Of a stretch of DNA of 64,000 nt, positions 26,101-39,413 are shown in pieces. Both the position numbers and the translations under genes were made by a program. Origin of the DNA: Styela clava (lineage: Eukaryota > Chordata > Ascidiacea > Stolidobranchia > Styelidae); contig NC_135259.1 of the NCBI RefSeq assembly GCF_964204865.1, positions 6,768,974 through 6,832,973 of the forward strand, in the 5' to 3' direction. How positions within the stretch are numbered: position 1 is the first letter of the stretch; each line of letters begins with the position of its first letter. Below the pieces are notes generated by a model. It searched no databases. It worked only from the letters and a program-made list of their open reading frames with translations, and had not been told where the DNA came from.

Positions 26101-29100
26101 TAAACAACGCTTTGGGTGCGGTGGGAAAAGTAGAGTCACGTGATATAAGTCAAGATTGGGTCGCGTCGGGCGGCGTCAGAGGACGGTTGTATCGTCTACG
26201 ATTTGGAACAAAACGGAGGCACAAATAAAAACAGGAAAAAATAAAAACAAGAATAATACGATAAACAAGACCCCAATGTCAAGTGCCAAGATCAAGCTCC
26301 TTTCACCCACCAGCAGAGCTAATTAATATTTTGCATGCATAATAAATTTCAACACAACGATAGTTTTATATATTTATTACGATGTATTGTATTCGAATTC
26401 CTGAGCTATTGTCAAATTAAAAAAATTATAGCATATGCTCTTGGCTGGTGTGTTGTCAAACGGTGATCGCTATGACCATATTGATATATATATATTTGGT
26501 TTGACCATATGAATCCAACATTTGCTTTCAAAATATTGTTTGTTGATGAAAAACAAAGGATGAGTTATTTTCATTGATACGTGCTATATTTGTGTGTTTT
26601 GAGCGTTCCTCAATATATTCGTGGAATAGTGCTCTGACCATTTAAATGTTTCAGTTGGACTCAAGTTAGCATAGAGGTTGTGAAACTGGATAATATCGGT
26701 TAAAAACTGAATCGAGCAGATGGACACATAGAAATGGAAAGAATCATCGTAATATATCATGGTGGTAAGAAAACGTTTCATGTTAACTTGTCTGTAGACG
26801 TGATCGTGTAACACACACTTAGAAGAAGTTTATTTCAGCGCCATGTTGTTTTATGCAAACATTGTTATGGAAGACAATAAAGACATATGGAAATCACAAT
26901 CTTATTGAGTTGGTTACCAGTCACTATTTTTTACAATAACAACTGAAAAATCAGTGTCAAATCTATAAAACAATTTTATAATCTACGCGTTATTCAACGG
27001 ACTGAAAACATTTAAGTCTTGATTGTCCAGAAATTTGCAAGTCATTTAGTCTGCTGGGATTTGCGCACATTCGATTCAGAAGGTATAAAAAAAGGTTATA
27101 TTTAAAATGTTCAAATGCTGCAATAATTTCTAGTGCAGTAAATTCTGCGGTTGATATGTGATAGGGGCTTTCACTTTTTGTGGCCAAGTTGAAAAGAATA
27201 CACTAGAGAGCGTGAGAAAATAAGCATTGACCTCCGTTCCCGGATTAACTGAACGCGATATCTTGAGCAAGACAAGTGGATCGTGGTTTGAAACGGCCGT
27301 TCTACCATTCACCCGAAGGAAAAATTGCAAATCAAAATCTCAATTGAAATGATATTTTAATTTGAGCCATTGCCTGATCCGAAATATTATCCAATCAATT
27401 TCGAACCGTTCGGAATTCAACTCTAAAGAATTTCGATTACAACGACCAACGTTTAGACCCCACTCGGAATAAATCTATTTTGTAAGAGAAGAAAAAATTA
27501 GGAAAAACTGATTTTTTGAAATTTTTTGAAAGTGTTTTTATTTCATTCTTTGAAATGTAAAGAAATTTTGCAAGAATACACTGCTTTGTTTTAAAATACA
27601 TCATGCACACAAGTCGTTATAGCCCTTCGCATGCGTCCCCACATTTTTGGAATTTTTTATCAATATGTTTTTCAAATATTTTTTTTTATCTAAGTGCGTT
27701 AATATTTCCTTCAATAGCATTCGAATTACATGTACATTTGGCCTACATTTTTTTATTACCTGAATGTAAAAATTGTGATTTATTACAAAAGTGACAATAT
27801 TTTCACAATTGAAAAAGATTTCTAATTAATGTATTTATGAAATCAATCATCAGTTTTAAATCATTATAGTTTTCAATTTTTAAACTTATGTTCCAATAAA
27901 AAAAATATTTGTTAACAATAATCCTTGGCATATTTTATTTAAGTTCAAGATAAGATTTTAGCTTAAACATTATAGTCGAGAAGACGTTTGTCATATAGTG
28001 TCATATTTCTTTTAACTTGAAGGTAGTTTCATTTTAACTTATCTAATATATCAGATTCAGGCCACTATTAAACTAAAACGTTTACGTGAACTCAGCAAGG
28101 AAGCACTCCTCAAATTAAAGGGTTTTTTGAAATACCATTTATCTGCAAGGTGTGTTCAAGTGCGCTTTATTGTGTGGGATCCTATACTACTATAGTCTAT
28201 TCTCGTACATTCTTGCTTAATGGAAAAGTGAAGTTTCCAGACCTAAGATATCAAAAACACGTGCTTAACTATGGTTGCTTCAAAAGTAAGTACCTGTAGG
28301 GATCACATTCACACGACATGGCATCGTTATTTACCGTAAATAAAGACGAACCTGACCGAACGTCGCGTCAACACCTTCCCACTTTTTAACGCGCAAAAGT
28401 GCGTGAAACCCCATATCTATACAACGTCAAGTTGCCACTCGTCGTAAATAGCCTACTCAATGAAATACAATCGTTTCAATATTCTATAAGGACAAAAGGC
28501 CATCAGTTAAAAACAACATATACGTGGTCCGCATCAGCGAAAATAGACCGAACATAGAAGCACTCAATTTCTCCTCTACTGAGCAAAGAGATATGACAAT
28601 CTATCAAACATGGAAGAAGCTTAAATATTCAATGGTACCGTGTGTTACCTTTGAACAGATATAAATTTATTCGTTGAACATTTTCATAATTATCAGCGAC
28701 AAACAGACTCACTTGCCACCCATAATGCGACCTTATTTTTGTCTTTCATACGAACGCCGCCTGCATTTGTATTCGTCACGCCGTATCGTCTTCGAAAAAG
28801 TCGCGACCCCGAAAGTATTTCTCTAATGCGGTTTTTCATTCAAACACGCTTTTGTCGATTCGGGTCGCGAAAGTAGTATTGTGTCATTTTGCCGCCTTTA
28901 GATTTAGCCAGGAGTTGGACCACCGGATTAGAAATATTGTCATGTACAAGGTTGGGGTTATCAACTCAGGAGTCAGTAGTAATTCATGTGTATATATATA
29001 CAGTATATATATATATATATGTTGAATTTCACATGGGACAGTGAAATCGAATCGGTTCAATTGAATTTAGACTTTTGAGCTACTTTGAACTGACAATGAT

Positions 29101-29560
29101 ATTGACTTTATCTGCCGACTCAAAGTTTAAAAAAATTGACTCTGGCCCCAACTATTGTCTTATGGTTAAAAAAAATATTCGGGTGTTCGATTGGATTTTC
29201 AACCACGGTAATTTTTTGGGTGAAATATAAAGCCGAAATTAGACCATGAGACACATAGGCTATGGTTGCAGAGACCTGTTTCTATACGCGAGAGTCGGGG
29301 AGCATTATCCCGTTACTGATTAATATGACATTACTGAAAAATAAAATTATCCTTCCATTTTCTAAATAGATCTAAATGAGTCTACCATAAAAAAGGTTCG
29401 GAGATAGTAAATTAAAATAAACCATAAGTTCGATGTTGCTAAGGTAAATAGTTAGTCTATAGCTAGACAATTATTAATTTAATTAAAAAGCAAACAAGTT
29501 TATTAAACTTTCAAATCGATTATATTCTGAAATAAACCTTTAAAATTAAAAGACGTCTTG
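23159..29560. other. Long non-coding interval upstream of HEY
   Basis: No exon chain with matching phases was found. Open frames are short and unrelated to known domains. A GC-richer patch at about 26010-26190 includes CACGTG (26137-26142) and could be regulatory. An AT microsatellite lies at about 28990-29022. Confidence 0.4.
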
Positions 29561-29568
29561 AAAATGAA

Positions 29569-29823
29569 TTATCGTTTCAAAGTGAATACCGGAGCCGCCA
29601 AGGCTTGAGGCCCATAGGCTTCAGCCCACCTTGTCTGATGGTAAATCCGGCACTGGTGAAATATCTTAGCTGTAGGCTTCGGAAAAATTGAAAAATAAAA
29701 GCAGTTGCTAGCGAATTTCCCATTAGTGGTGAAAAGAGCGAATTTTCTCTCATAACAACGACATTTAAACTTAGAGAAAGCACTTAGCACGAAAATAGCC
29801 ACCAAAAGAAGAACAGTTTTCAT
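29569..29823 (-). CDS. Possible small secreted protein, unrecognised
   Basis: An 84-codon frame starts with MKTVLLLVAIFVLSAFS, a good signal-peptide core, followed by CRCYER and two more cysteines. The second half contains GGGCTGAAGCCTATGGGCC-like DNA that could be repeat-derived, which weakens the case. There is no introns-and-neighbours support and no known family. Confidence 0.3.
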   Translation of the reverse strand: MKTVLLLVAIFVLSAFSKFKCRCYERKFALFTTNGKFASNCFYFSIFPKPTAKIFHQCRIYHQTRWAEAYGPQALAAPVFTLKR

Positions 29824-30311
29824 AAATCAGAACTAATTTATTGAGGTAGATGTCACAATTAAAAGCAAAAGCAAAAATAAAGCCCGAAAATAATGGATAA
29901 TCATGGGTCACTGTTTGCTGTCGGACTGGAGACGAATGGTAGAAATGTTTTCGTGAAAAGAGTCACAAATATCGGCGTTGTCGTCTGCTATCCCAGGCTG
30001 TCGTATTTTCATTAATTTATTTTATTAAGCTGAAACCATTAATAACTGAGCCCAAAATACGTCTGTGGATCATTTTGATTATTTGTTATTAAAATTATTT
30101 CTGAAAAAATGCCTGTTCGCCAATCGTTACTCGATAGTCGGTGATCGGTTAGAACCGGTACCGATGCTTGACCTCTGCGTTCCTATATATTTGGGCATAA
30201 AACTTGAACCCGACATTTAAGGTTTAAGGCTGTTTTTTTTTTTTGTTAATGTATAACAGATACTATGGATATGTCTTGGCAACGCTAAGATGCTTCGATA
30301 CGAAAGACTCT

Positions 30312-33300
30312 TCACAGAATGTCATCGACTTTGTCGGAGGCTACATCTTCAACCATATTGTTTCTCGTGCAGCAATAACTCGAACGTTTTATAAAGTATT
30401 GGATGAATTCAAACACCGTGATGAAACTCATACCTACCCATAAACCAAGCTGACCCCCTATAGTAAAATACAAAAAAATGAATAAGATCGTTTTCGTATT
30501 ATTAAATTTGATCAAAAAAATTTAGACTCGTAACATTGCTTGGGAAAAGTGGTACAACGTTACATATTTACCCTGTTGATGAACATGCTCTTTTCATTTG
30601 CATTTGTCATTGCTAATCACTAAATAATTTTTCTATGTTGTTACAAATTCGGCGTATAATGTCCGGACCGTTATTCATTCAAGAACAGAGAAGAATGGGT
30701 AAAAAAGGTATTAATGAAGTTGTGGATTCTTTGGTGTAAGACTAGATACAAACTACACTCTGATAAAAATCCGGTTACTCGATAACTCTTGCATACCTAC
30801 GTCACTCAAAAGTCCAGATTCGTCAATTTTTTTAGATTGTGTGTAAATGTTATAACTCATACTGTTGAAATAAACCTCTAAATTCAAGATATTTTTGAAC
30901 ACGTCTTCTTCTTGTATTTCATTGAATGCCTATAACAATACAGAAGTAATCGAATTTCATTTAGTTTATTAAAATATTTGGTAATGTCAATTAGTTGACC
31001 AAATCTTCATCCACCTTCTGAATAAATATATTTGATATGCTAAATACCATGCAACAAAGCAGAAATGAACTACTTGAAATGTCCCTCGTCAATCCATATG
31101 CAATAGCACCAGCAACGTTTCTTTTAAAAAACTTTTCTCATTTTTCAGAAGGTACCTTTGACCACTGAGTGTATAAATATACTTATTATAGTTAATGATG
31201 GTATTCAGGGGGTTCGGCACAGAATTCAGCGAACCCGGTCTGATTTTTTGGATTCAGACATTATACAATCGCAACATCGACTAGTGTTATATTCAGCAGT
31301 TATGTATTTGATTTTTGTAAAGCGTGACTAATGTAGCTTAGGTAATACATATTTATAAAAACCACAAACTTGGATCATAATATCATCTTGGCAAAAGTTA
31401 CTAAAGCTGATGAAACCGAGTGGGAAATTAGGAATATGATAGAATTAATGTTCCAAATAGCCATTGAATGACCTCCAAGTGTTGGGCTACTGTTTGGGCT
31501 ACCGCTTACCATTATGTTTTCCAATGTTGTAATTCCTGGAAAGGTTGCATATGACACTGAAACGTCATATTTCGTGAAGTGGCAAGGCGTAGTACAATTG
31601 CAATCACTTGTGGAATACTAATGATAGAACGTAAATATAAAATAATAAAAAATCAAGTCAAAAAACATATATATGTCGAAGAATCCATTTTGAACATGTA
31701 ATTCCAACTTGAATGTTGCTGTACCAATTTGATCGGCTAATCGCTATATTGAAACAGTATATATATATTTAAATTACATTATGCAAATTTTATAATAAAA
31801 TCCAACATATAGTTTATACATATGTACAGTTTTGTACTGTAAGATATATTGAATATTTCAACCGTAGTACTCACATTTTGTTTCAGTTCAAATAGAAATT
31901 GAGAGGCACATTTTCAAACTTGTCCCAGTGTACATTCATCTGCGTCCTCTTTGGCCCAGTGTTGCGTATGCCATCTGCATCCACATTGGCGAATTAACAA
32001 TTTGGTGAAACATTCTAAAATGATATTATTATCCATTAGTCATATAGTTTACATCATTAATTCATTTTAATATTTCATCTACAAATTTATATTAATAGGT
32101 CATATTGATGCTCACAAACGCATTCATAATATAGTATATTGGAGCGAGGTTTGGGTCATTTTGAACCAATCACTTTTAATAGGAATCGCAATTGTTTTCC
32201 TGACAGTTAAAATAGGCGAACATCGAGTCAATATTTTTATCGGGACCAGTTTGTAGCAAGGTAAATATCTAGGTACTACAAGCAGGAATCAAATTTATCT
32301 ATTGTGAATGGATCAATGTCGATTGTTGGATGAAATTAAAAACTAACGATTCACAGAAAACCACAAATGTATAAAATGCAACCTTGTTCGCAGTTGTGAA
32401 GAGTGTATGTGTTGAAGTATTTCAATTGTTCGTTCGTCGTATTACATCTTCCCCATGGTTCATACATCAAATTGTAATCTGTTCTTTTAACAGCAAGTAA
32501 TCCTTTTATTCCTGTTGGTATCGCTATACCGAATGTTTCCACGTCAGGAATTTCATATCTAGGATGAACCTGTGATTATATGAATCATCAAGACTGGCAT
32601 ACCTTTTGTAAAATTATTCGAATTTCGTGATTGATGAATATGAAAATACAATTGCAATTTTGTTAAAAAATGGTTGTAGATAGCAGGCTCATCTCGGATT
32701 AAACTGAGGTTTTATATTTGAGTAAGAGTTATCTTGAGAACATAAGTAAATAACCTATAGGACACCTGACCTGCATGCATTCACATTAATAGAATGACAC
32801 GTGCATTTTAAACCAAGTTCTGACAATGGAGACGCTTCAAAGTGCCCCCAAACGTAATATTAGCTCGGCCTTAGAGTTGTATGTATACAACGAGTGTAAT
32901 TCACAAAATGAGTTTAAACCAAGTAAATTGAGAATTTAGGATATCATTAAAATCGTTTATGAAACTTCATATCTGGTTTGGCAACAAAAATGGAATCGAA
33001 CACTACCTATAAATTGTGACCAAGATACAGATACTATCGCTAACAATGGTTGTGACTTATCGATCTCGGTCGGTAAGTATGTTGATAGGTATTTGTCTGT
33101 TTGTTTGTTTGTTTGTTTCGTATGTTACGCGATATCTCACGAAAGCGAGGCTGCTCCAAATTTTGCATGTGCGTTCATCAGGTATCGAAACCGCAAATCG
33201 ATCAGTCGGCGGTCTCCGATCGCTTTCTAGTTTAAAATTTCTTAGAGCATAATTAGAACAATTAAATTTAAACCTGAATTTTGATGCCTGCTTCCATAAT

Positions 33301-35464
33301 ACCATGCATAGGTTCTTCAGTATATCGCACTTGCTTGGCGTCGATTTCCATAGAGAAACCATTTCCCGCGCCGGGAACGTTTTGGTCCAATACTCTCCCT
33401 TCCTTATTAAAGGTAAAACATTTACCGAGTGAAGATATTGATTCTGTAAACTCCTCTTGACGACAAGATCTTGATCTATATCTGGTGCATAAACAAATAA
33501 TATCAAATATATCAACAGTGATTATTATTTTCGAATTGGACCTTGTATCATTTCGCCGTTGTTGTCGCTTTTCTCCTCGGCTACTGGATCAAACGATTGA
33601 AAATTTTAAACGTTTCGAAATGATGAAAGAAACCGATATTTTTTTCAAGTTTTTCTGGGATCGCTACTTCACTCTAAATTTTACCTTATTAATTTATGTC
33701 ATGTGAAAACTTTTGTACGATCTTTGGGCTTTGTGTCCATGTATTTAGGTGCTGCTCACTTGGTATCTATGGTATTATTGCTTTATTTGTATATGTGATA
33801 AATCTATCACTTTGGCCTATCACAAGTGTCGTAATTTCATGAATTACACAAATAAGCGGTCTTGTTCTCACGCTGTTTTCTCGAAAATATAGACTGAACA
33901 TCTATAATAGAGTTGCCAAACTGGGATACATGTACTCCCAGGAGTACATTTCGACTTTTAAATGGGGTACTATGAATAAAGTATATTGACATTCTTTCCA
34001 TAACTTCTAATCTGCCCTAAAATATTTCAAACCCGATGTTAATTTTTCGAAGTTGAGAACTTTTCAATTTCGAAGATTTTAGCAAATGTAGGGGGATATT
34101 ATGAGTTACATACCTATAAAAATATTAATTGTGCATCAAAGCAAGTTGAGCATAGCAACCAAAACTATGAAAAAATTTTGGGGGTACATAAACGAATCAA
34201 TATATTGTCCGAGGGGTACCGATGAACAATAACCCGGATCTATATAACAAAAATTTTCAATATTAAGTCACATACTTGCAACGCTTTATGTCTGGTCCAA
34301 TAAAGAATCCATATTTGTTGATATGAGCTGTTATATTGAAATTGTCACCAAGCTCGTCAAATTTTTCCTCGTTTTCTTTTGTTATATTTCTTGATATTTG
34401 GGTAAGGGATGTCAAACGATTCAACGCATGAAACTGTCTCAAATCAAGAACTGATGACCTAGGCTTAAAGCATCTGGGTGAAGAAAATAGATAACAAAAT
34501 TAAAAACTAAAATTTTCTTAATCTAAGCTATTATTAGGCGTTTAGTCTAAACTTGTTAACGCTCGTACTCGTTAGCTGACGATAGAGACATCAAATTATT
34601 CGTCTGTTATAGACATTGCGATCTGTGATTTTAATTTGAATAAAATATATATGAATATTTTTTATTGCACTATTGAAACTAAATTGCAATCTTTTCATGT
34701 GAAGATTTGTGAAACAATAGATTGTATAAATTCAAAATTTTCCCATCAGAGGTATGTGATTTCTGTAAATTTAATGTTGAAACTACTAGCTAATATTTTA
34801 TGATTATATAATTGTTCAACAGTTTTGGAAATATCTGAGCATATAGACATATTCAAAAACAGGAATAACTTTCAACTTTTCAAAAGAGATTGCATGGCGG
34901 GATATGCTAGTAATTTTCGTAACTTATTGTTTAATTGTATCCTTGTTCTTGATACCCGGCTTTATCTAAATATCGATGCAAGATACAAAAATTCAAAGCC
35001 TTTGTTCAATTTATTCACCACCTATCTGTATGAAGTGAGGGAAATTGAACGGTTCATTGCATACAAAAATGACAAAATAAAGGGCTAATATCAAAAATGG
35101 AGAATTTCAAGATACATATACAATAATTGATTGTATTTATATGATTATGCATGTATAATTTCTGATTGGTGATTATTAATGCAGTAACTGTGCCAATCAA
35201 CTGTGTTTTATATATTAATGAATATTTTGAAAAAATTCAATTTTAAATAATATATTATAGTTGAAACAACATAGTATATATATATTACTCTAAAACCATA
35301 CCTGCAATTAATACCAGCCATGTTATACGGACGATCATTTTCTCACCCGTGCAAAAATATGATATGCCGTGACATGATGTTGATGTCACAAATTCTTTGT
35401 CCGTCTCAGAGATTAAATTTGCAGTTTGCTGTTGTCGAGCATTCTTGTTTTTTGTATCAGGCAT
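30312..35464 (-). pseudogene. DEG/ENaC (degenerin/ASIC-like) sodium channel with in-frame TGA
   Basis: Eight exons were traced: 35302-35464, 34276-34473, 33274-33481, 32355-32569, 31875-31974, 31510-31617, 30797-30929 and 30312-30457. Hallmarks appear in order: the N-terminal HG gating motif (CHGISYF), the start of TM1, GKCFTFN (family YGxCYTFN), NGFSMEID, EPWGRC, the cysteine-rich CNCTTPC, then GGQLGLWVGMS, with a G-x-S selectivity filter leading TM2, and a C-terminal tail. Such proteins form trimeric sodium channels gated by acid, peptides or touch. All joins from the second traced exon onward keep frame. However, codon TGA at 31914-31916 falls between two conserved cysteines (C-x7-C spacing kept), removing everything after it, including TM2. 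The exon linking TM1 to the second traced exon was not found (required phase 1 in, 2 out). It is a pseudogene, a null allele or a base-call error. Confidence 0.85.
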
Positions 35465-35981
35465 CTTAATATCGAATTTTGGCGTTATCGAACTTTCATT
35501 TGAAAAAGGATAGATTTCTGTAGTCGTACTCGGTTAGATCCAGTGGACTGGACTTTGAAATGTTGGTTGTCAATGCTTCTAGTCACTGAAACATTCGTAG
35601 TGCCAAAATTGTTCATTCCTGATCATATTAGTTTGGACATTTACAAATTTTGCATCTTATCATTTAGTTATCGTTGGTGACTTTCCTCTGCTATAAATTC
35701 AAATCACACACAGAAAAGTGTGCGTGTGGCCATACTCAAATTCTCAAGAAGAGATGTTCAACAACAACATCCTTTCGTCAAAATTTAGCCATGAACATAA
35801 CCAATGTTATTGGTCATTACCTTCTTTAAATATGTCTTCGTTATAAGTTCCTCTTCGTTATAGTTCTCTTGTGTGCTTGTTTCTGGAACGTCCTACCCCA
35901 ACCCAGGAACTAAGACAACTGGTAAAGCCATTAGGCTTTTGAAACATGGTTAACCCAAGAATTTTACAGGAATTTCCCCAA

Positions 35982-36477
35982 TCATCGTTGTTTATTTATG
36001 ACACCATATTCATAATTTATGTTTCCTTGTAGCTGTGATAATTTGTTTTTATTGTCACAAATGATCAATTGGTCGTAGGATTTCCACGATATAGTTTGTT
36101 GGAAGTTGTGATCAATTATTGAAGTCTGCGCTGTAATATGAATTGGTACCTTCATGATTTGTTCAAATCTAATTTTCACATTCCAATCCAAGACTTTGAA
36201 GTCAGTCTGGAATTGAAAGATGTTTTTTGCAATATTTGAAAATTGGAATGATAAAGAAACCGTTGATTTGATTTGGTAAACGAATTGGCTACCACATATT
36301 TCCATATAAATTGCAACTTTGCGAATCGAGACGATTGATTGTATTTTACCAAGATAAATGTAATAATGTGTCATATAATGGTAAAAAACGGAAATAATAC
36401 CATATTTTTCCTGTCTTCTTTTTATAGTTTGCAAATGATCAATAGGTGTGACAGCCAATCGGTTCGGATCAATATAA
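35982..36477 (-). CDS. Unrecognised open exon, beta-rich composition
   Basis: After an acceptor-like ..cactcag the frame is open for about 164 codons to a stop. The composition alternates hydrophobic and polar residues (for example VSLSFQFS, VKIRFEQIM, VPIHITAQ), suggesting beta strands. No ATG lies at the start, so an upstream exon is required unless translation starts at an internal Met (MTHYYIY). A downstream-type donor is absent, so this would be a last exon. A candidate upstream exon ending at about 37096 (frame CELYGNWISVSWPF) has the wrong phase for a direct join. No family is recognised. Confidence 0.4.
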
Positions 36478-36539
36478 CTGAGTGTTCAATTTTTTATCAC
36501 CTTTTGTCGCAAGGTAATAAAAGGTATTGATAAGGAACA

Positions 36540-38870
36540 CAGGAGTAAAGAACAATTGAATCTGTTTACTCGTCTCAGCACAGGGAAAGAAGTTGAACAT
36601 ATGCTTGTGTTGCTCAAAACTATTCTTGTCTATTGAGCGTTTCCAATGCAGTCTACAATGCTCTTCGTGGTCTTTATTGTCTTACATTGAAATAACAACA
36701 AAAAAGGTATATCTAACCATGGAATCGGCTTAAAAACTGATACTGTACAGTTTATATTGGAAAGCAAATTGCTGATATTAAAATACATTTGTTTCTCAGG
36801 ATATCTCTACAATATAAAATCAAAATATAAATATTTGCAATAGCATGTGTATCTTTCCGAATTCATTTGATTTCGTATATATTTGTACACGGCCTCATTA
36901 TTTCTTTACCAACGGATAGGTTGTAAACATTTTAAAATTATTCTCAGGGTAAACATCGATTCGTTTTTCATTTTCATTGACGTTTTCTTGATTCTACTAT
37001 TGATTGAATTAGCCGAATTGTTCCCTTTTTTATGGTATTTTGATTGAGTTGCAGTAACCAAAAACCGACTACAAAAAGATTTATGGTAGGCTTACCTATA
37101 CTGTTTAACAGTACATTAATAGAACGAGCACCATCAAACGGCCAAGAAACACTTATCCAATTGCCGTATAGTTCACAGTTTAAATTTCACTACAGTCGTT
37201 GTGAGATCAGAAGACCATGAATTTCGGATCGGGTATTTATTGAAAACAGCAATTCGACACTTTAAATAGCAAAAGAATCAGAAACAACTAATAAAATTCG
37301 CAGGCGAATTTACCATGCGGTAAGGTAGGCTATGGTATAGTGACCGCAAGTTTCAGCAAATTCGATATAGATATTTGAACCATTAATCACTTTTGACAGT
37401 AAATTGTAAGTCGCTTTCAAATTTATAATAAAACATGATTCAAAATTTTTTTAAACTTTTATCAATTAAACATTTTTTAAAGGGTTACTAACAGATTTCA
37501 AATTCAAGTCCTTTCATTAAGAAATGATAATTTACCCTGTTATCGCCACTTCCCAATTTCGACACAAGTCTTTAGCACCGCCATATGACGTCATTTCACA
37601 AAACTTTAAAGTGAAAAACGAATCTCCTAATGACCACAAAAATGTTTGAAATGAATAAAAGTGGGGGTGTATGGGTGGTATGCTAAATTTTCTCATGGAC
37701 ATATATACTTATAAAACACTTTACAAGGCAATCCGTAGCTATTTCGTGCGCAATGAAAATTATTTATATAAGTGGTGATAATAGGATAATCGTAGTTCCT
37801 ATTATCGTCATAATGACATTTCAGCCAAATCGCGATGTATCGCTATAGAAATTCTTTTTGTGGGTCCCTGCTGTTGACATTTTTTCTTCCATCGGTAGCT
37901 GATGTTCCGGGACTATATATATAAAATGTTTCGTAAAGTATTGAAAACTTCAGATGGATTGCAATAAAAAAATGGCGATATATAATAGGATAACTCACTT
38001 GGCCCAAATCTTTACCGATCAAAAACTTAGAAAAAGAAATTTAAATTGGAAAATTCACCGTAATAATGCTTTTATTTTTTGAACAAAAGTAAGAAAAATA
38101 AGAACCATGCCCACTCCTCACCTTTTCCGACTACGAACGGGTATTATATATGACCCTAGGCTTTCTGGTACCATGGCGTTTTATTGCAAACTTGAGTTTC
38201 GTAAGGTCTTTTTCAATTTACCTTCAATATATAATCAATACGTATTTTCTCTACGATCAAAATTTTGTATTTCATGCGATATATAAAAATTGCGCTGTAA
38301 CACCGTAATACATTCTACAAAACCAGTAGATATCTTTTATGGATACGTAGATGATGAGTTTTTTTTTTTTACAATAATTATAAGTCAATTCATTGGTTTA
38401 GTTTCTAAATTCTACCAGTAATGAAATCCTATTATGAAACAACTTCATAATCACACTTTTTATTTACAGTTATGAAACGAACGAATCAAATTAAATAGAG
38501 CATAATCATGTGGAAAAAGATACCATACGCTGGAATATTCGAGCTAGTAACATAATTTAGTCTTTAAAGCAAAATTGGATTCACTTCTCCTGCAATCGAA
38601 GACACCCTTCAAATAAATAAACCGCTGTTATAATGATTGTGTTGGTAGATGGGAAGATTTAACGAGTCTATTTAAAAAAATAACTTAATTATACATCATT
38701 TAAAGCCATTTGAATGTTACAGGAATGTTTTCCAAACCTCCCCAGGTATACACAACCATGTTTTGGGAGAAATCAAAGTCAAAAGCCTTACAATGGAAGA
38801 ACATGAAAAATATATAGTAAAAGGTAACCGGTACAAAAAATAAATATGAAAAATAAAAACATTACATAGC
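36540..38870. other. Non-coding interval
   Basis: AT-rich sequence with no exon chain or RNA gene that could be supported. Confidence 0.4.
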
Positions 38871-38874
38871 GTAC

Positions 38875-39060
38875 AGCAGTCATAGAAAATATTTAGCATT
38901 TCAGAAAAATTAATTCACAAAGTAAATAGCAGCCATAGGAAATATTTTGCATTACAGAAAAATAGCTCACATAGTAAATAGCAATCATAAAAAATAGTTT
39001 GCATTACGAAAAAAATAGTTCATATAGTAAGCAGCAGTCATAGAAAAAACATTTGCATTG
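38875..39060. repeat. Tandem repeat, about 53-bp unit, 3.5 copies
   Basis: Units starting AGCAGTCATAGAAAA or a close variant begin at about 38875, 38928, 38980 and 39033. Each is followed by TTTGCATT.C.GAAAAA and a T-rich ..CA.A.AGTAA block. Confidence 0.75.
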
Positions 39061-39413
39061 AAGTGAAAGAAAATTTAGTATACAATTCAGCAACCAATGA
39101 AAGGGTAGGCCTTGTTGACCTCGGGCCAAGTCGAGAAAAAGATTAAAATTCAGCAGCTACACATGCCTTACAATTTTACATTCAATCAATAGAAGGGAAT
39201 TTTTGAGACTATTGCTATTTTACGCAACTCATGCAGTGAAAGAAAACACCCTTGTTAGCATGGTCTGGCAAGCAGTGGCAGCTTTGGACAGTAATGACTG
39301 AAAGTTTTAGAATCTTGTGAGCAATGAGCATGTTCCAAAGTTTTATCAATGTTCGAAACCACTTACATTTGCAGAAGCACTTTTTCCATCATGAAGAGTT
39401 TGAAATCTTATAG

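Noticed and set aside
33057-33515. 152-codon open frame on the minus strand
   Set aside because: It overlaps the DEG/ENaC exon 33274-33481 in a different frame. The channel frame carries GKCFTFN and NGFSMEID and joins both neighbouring exons in phase.
37090-37200. Possible minus-strand exon (frame CELYGNWISVSWPF) with donor gtaagc
   Set aside because: No acceptor keeps the frame open upstream, and its phase does not match the open exon at 36 kb.
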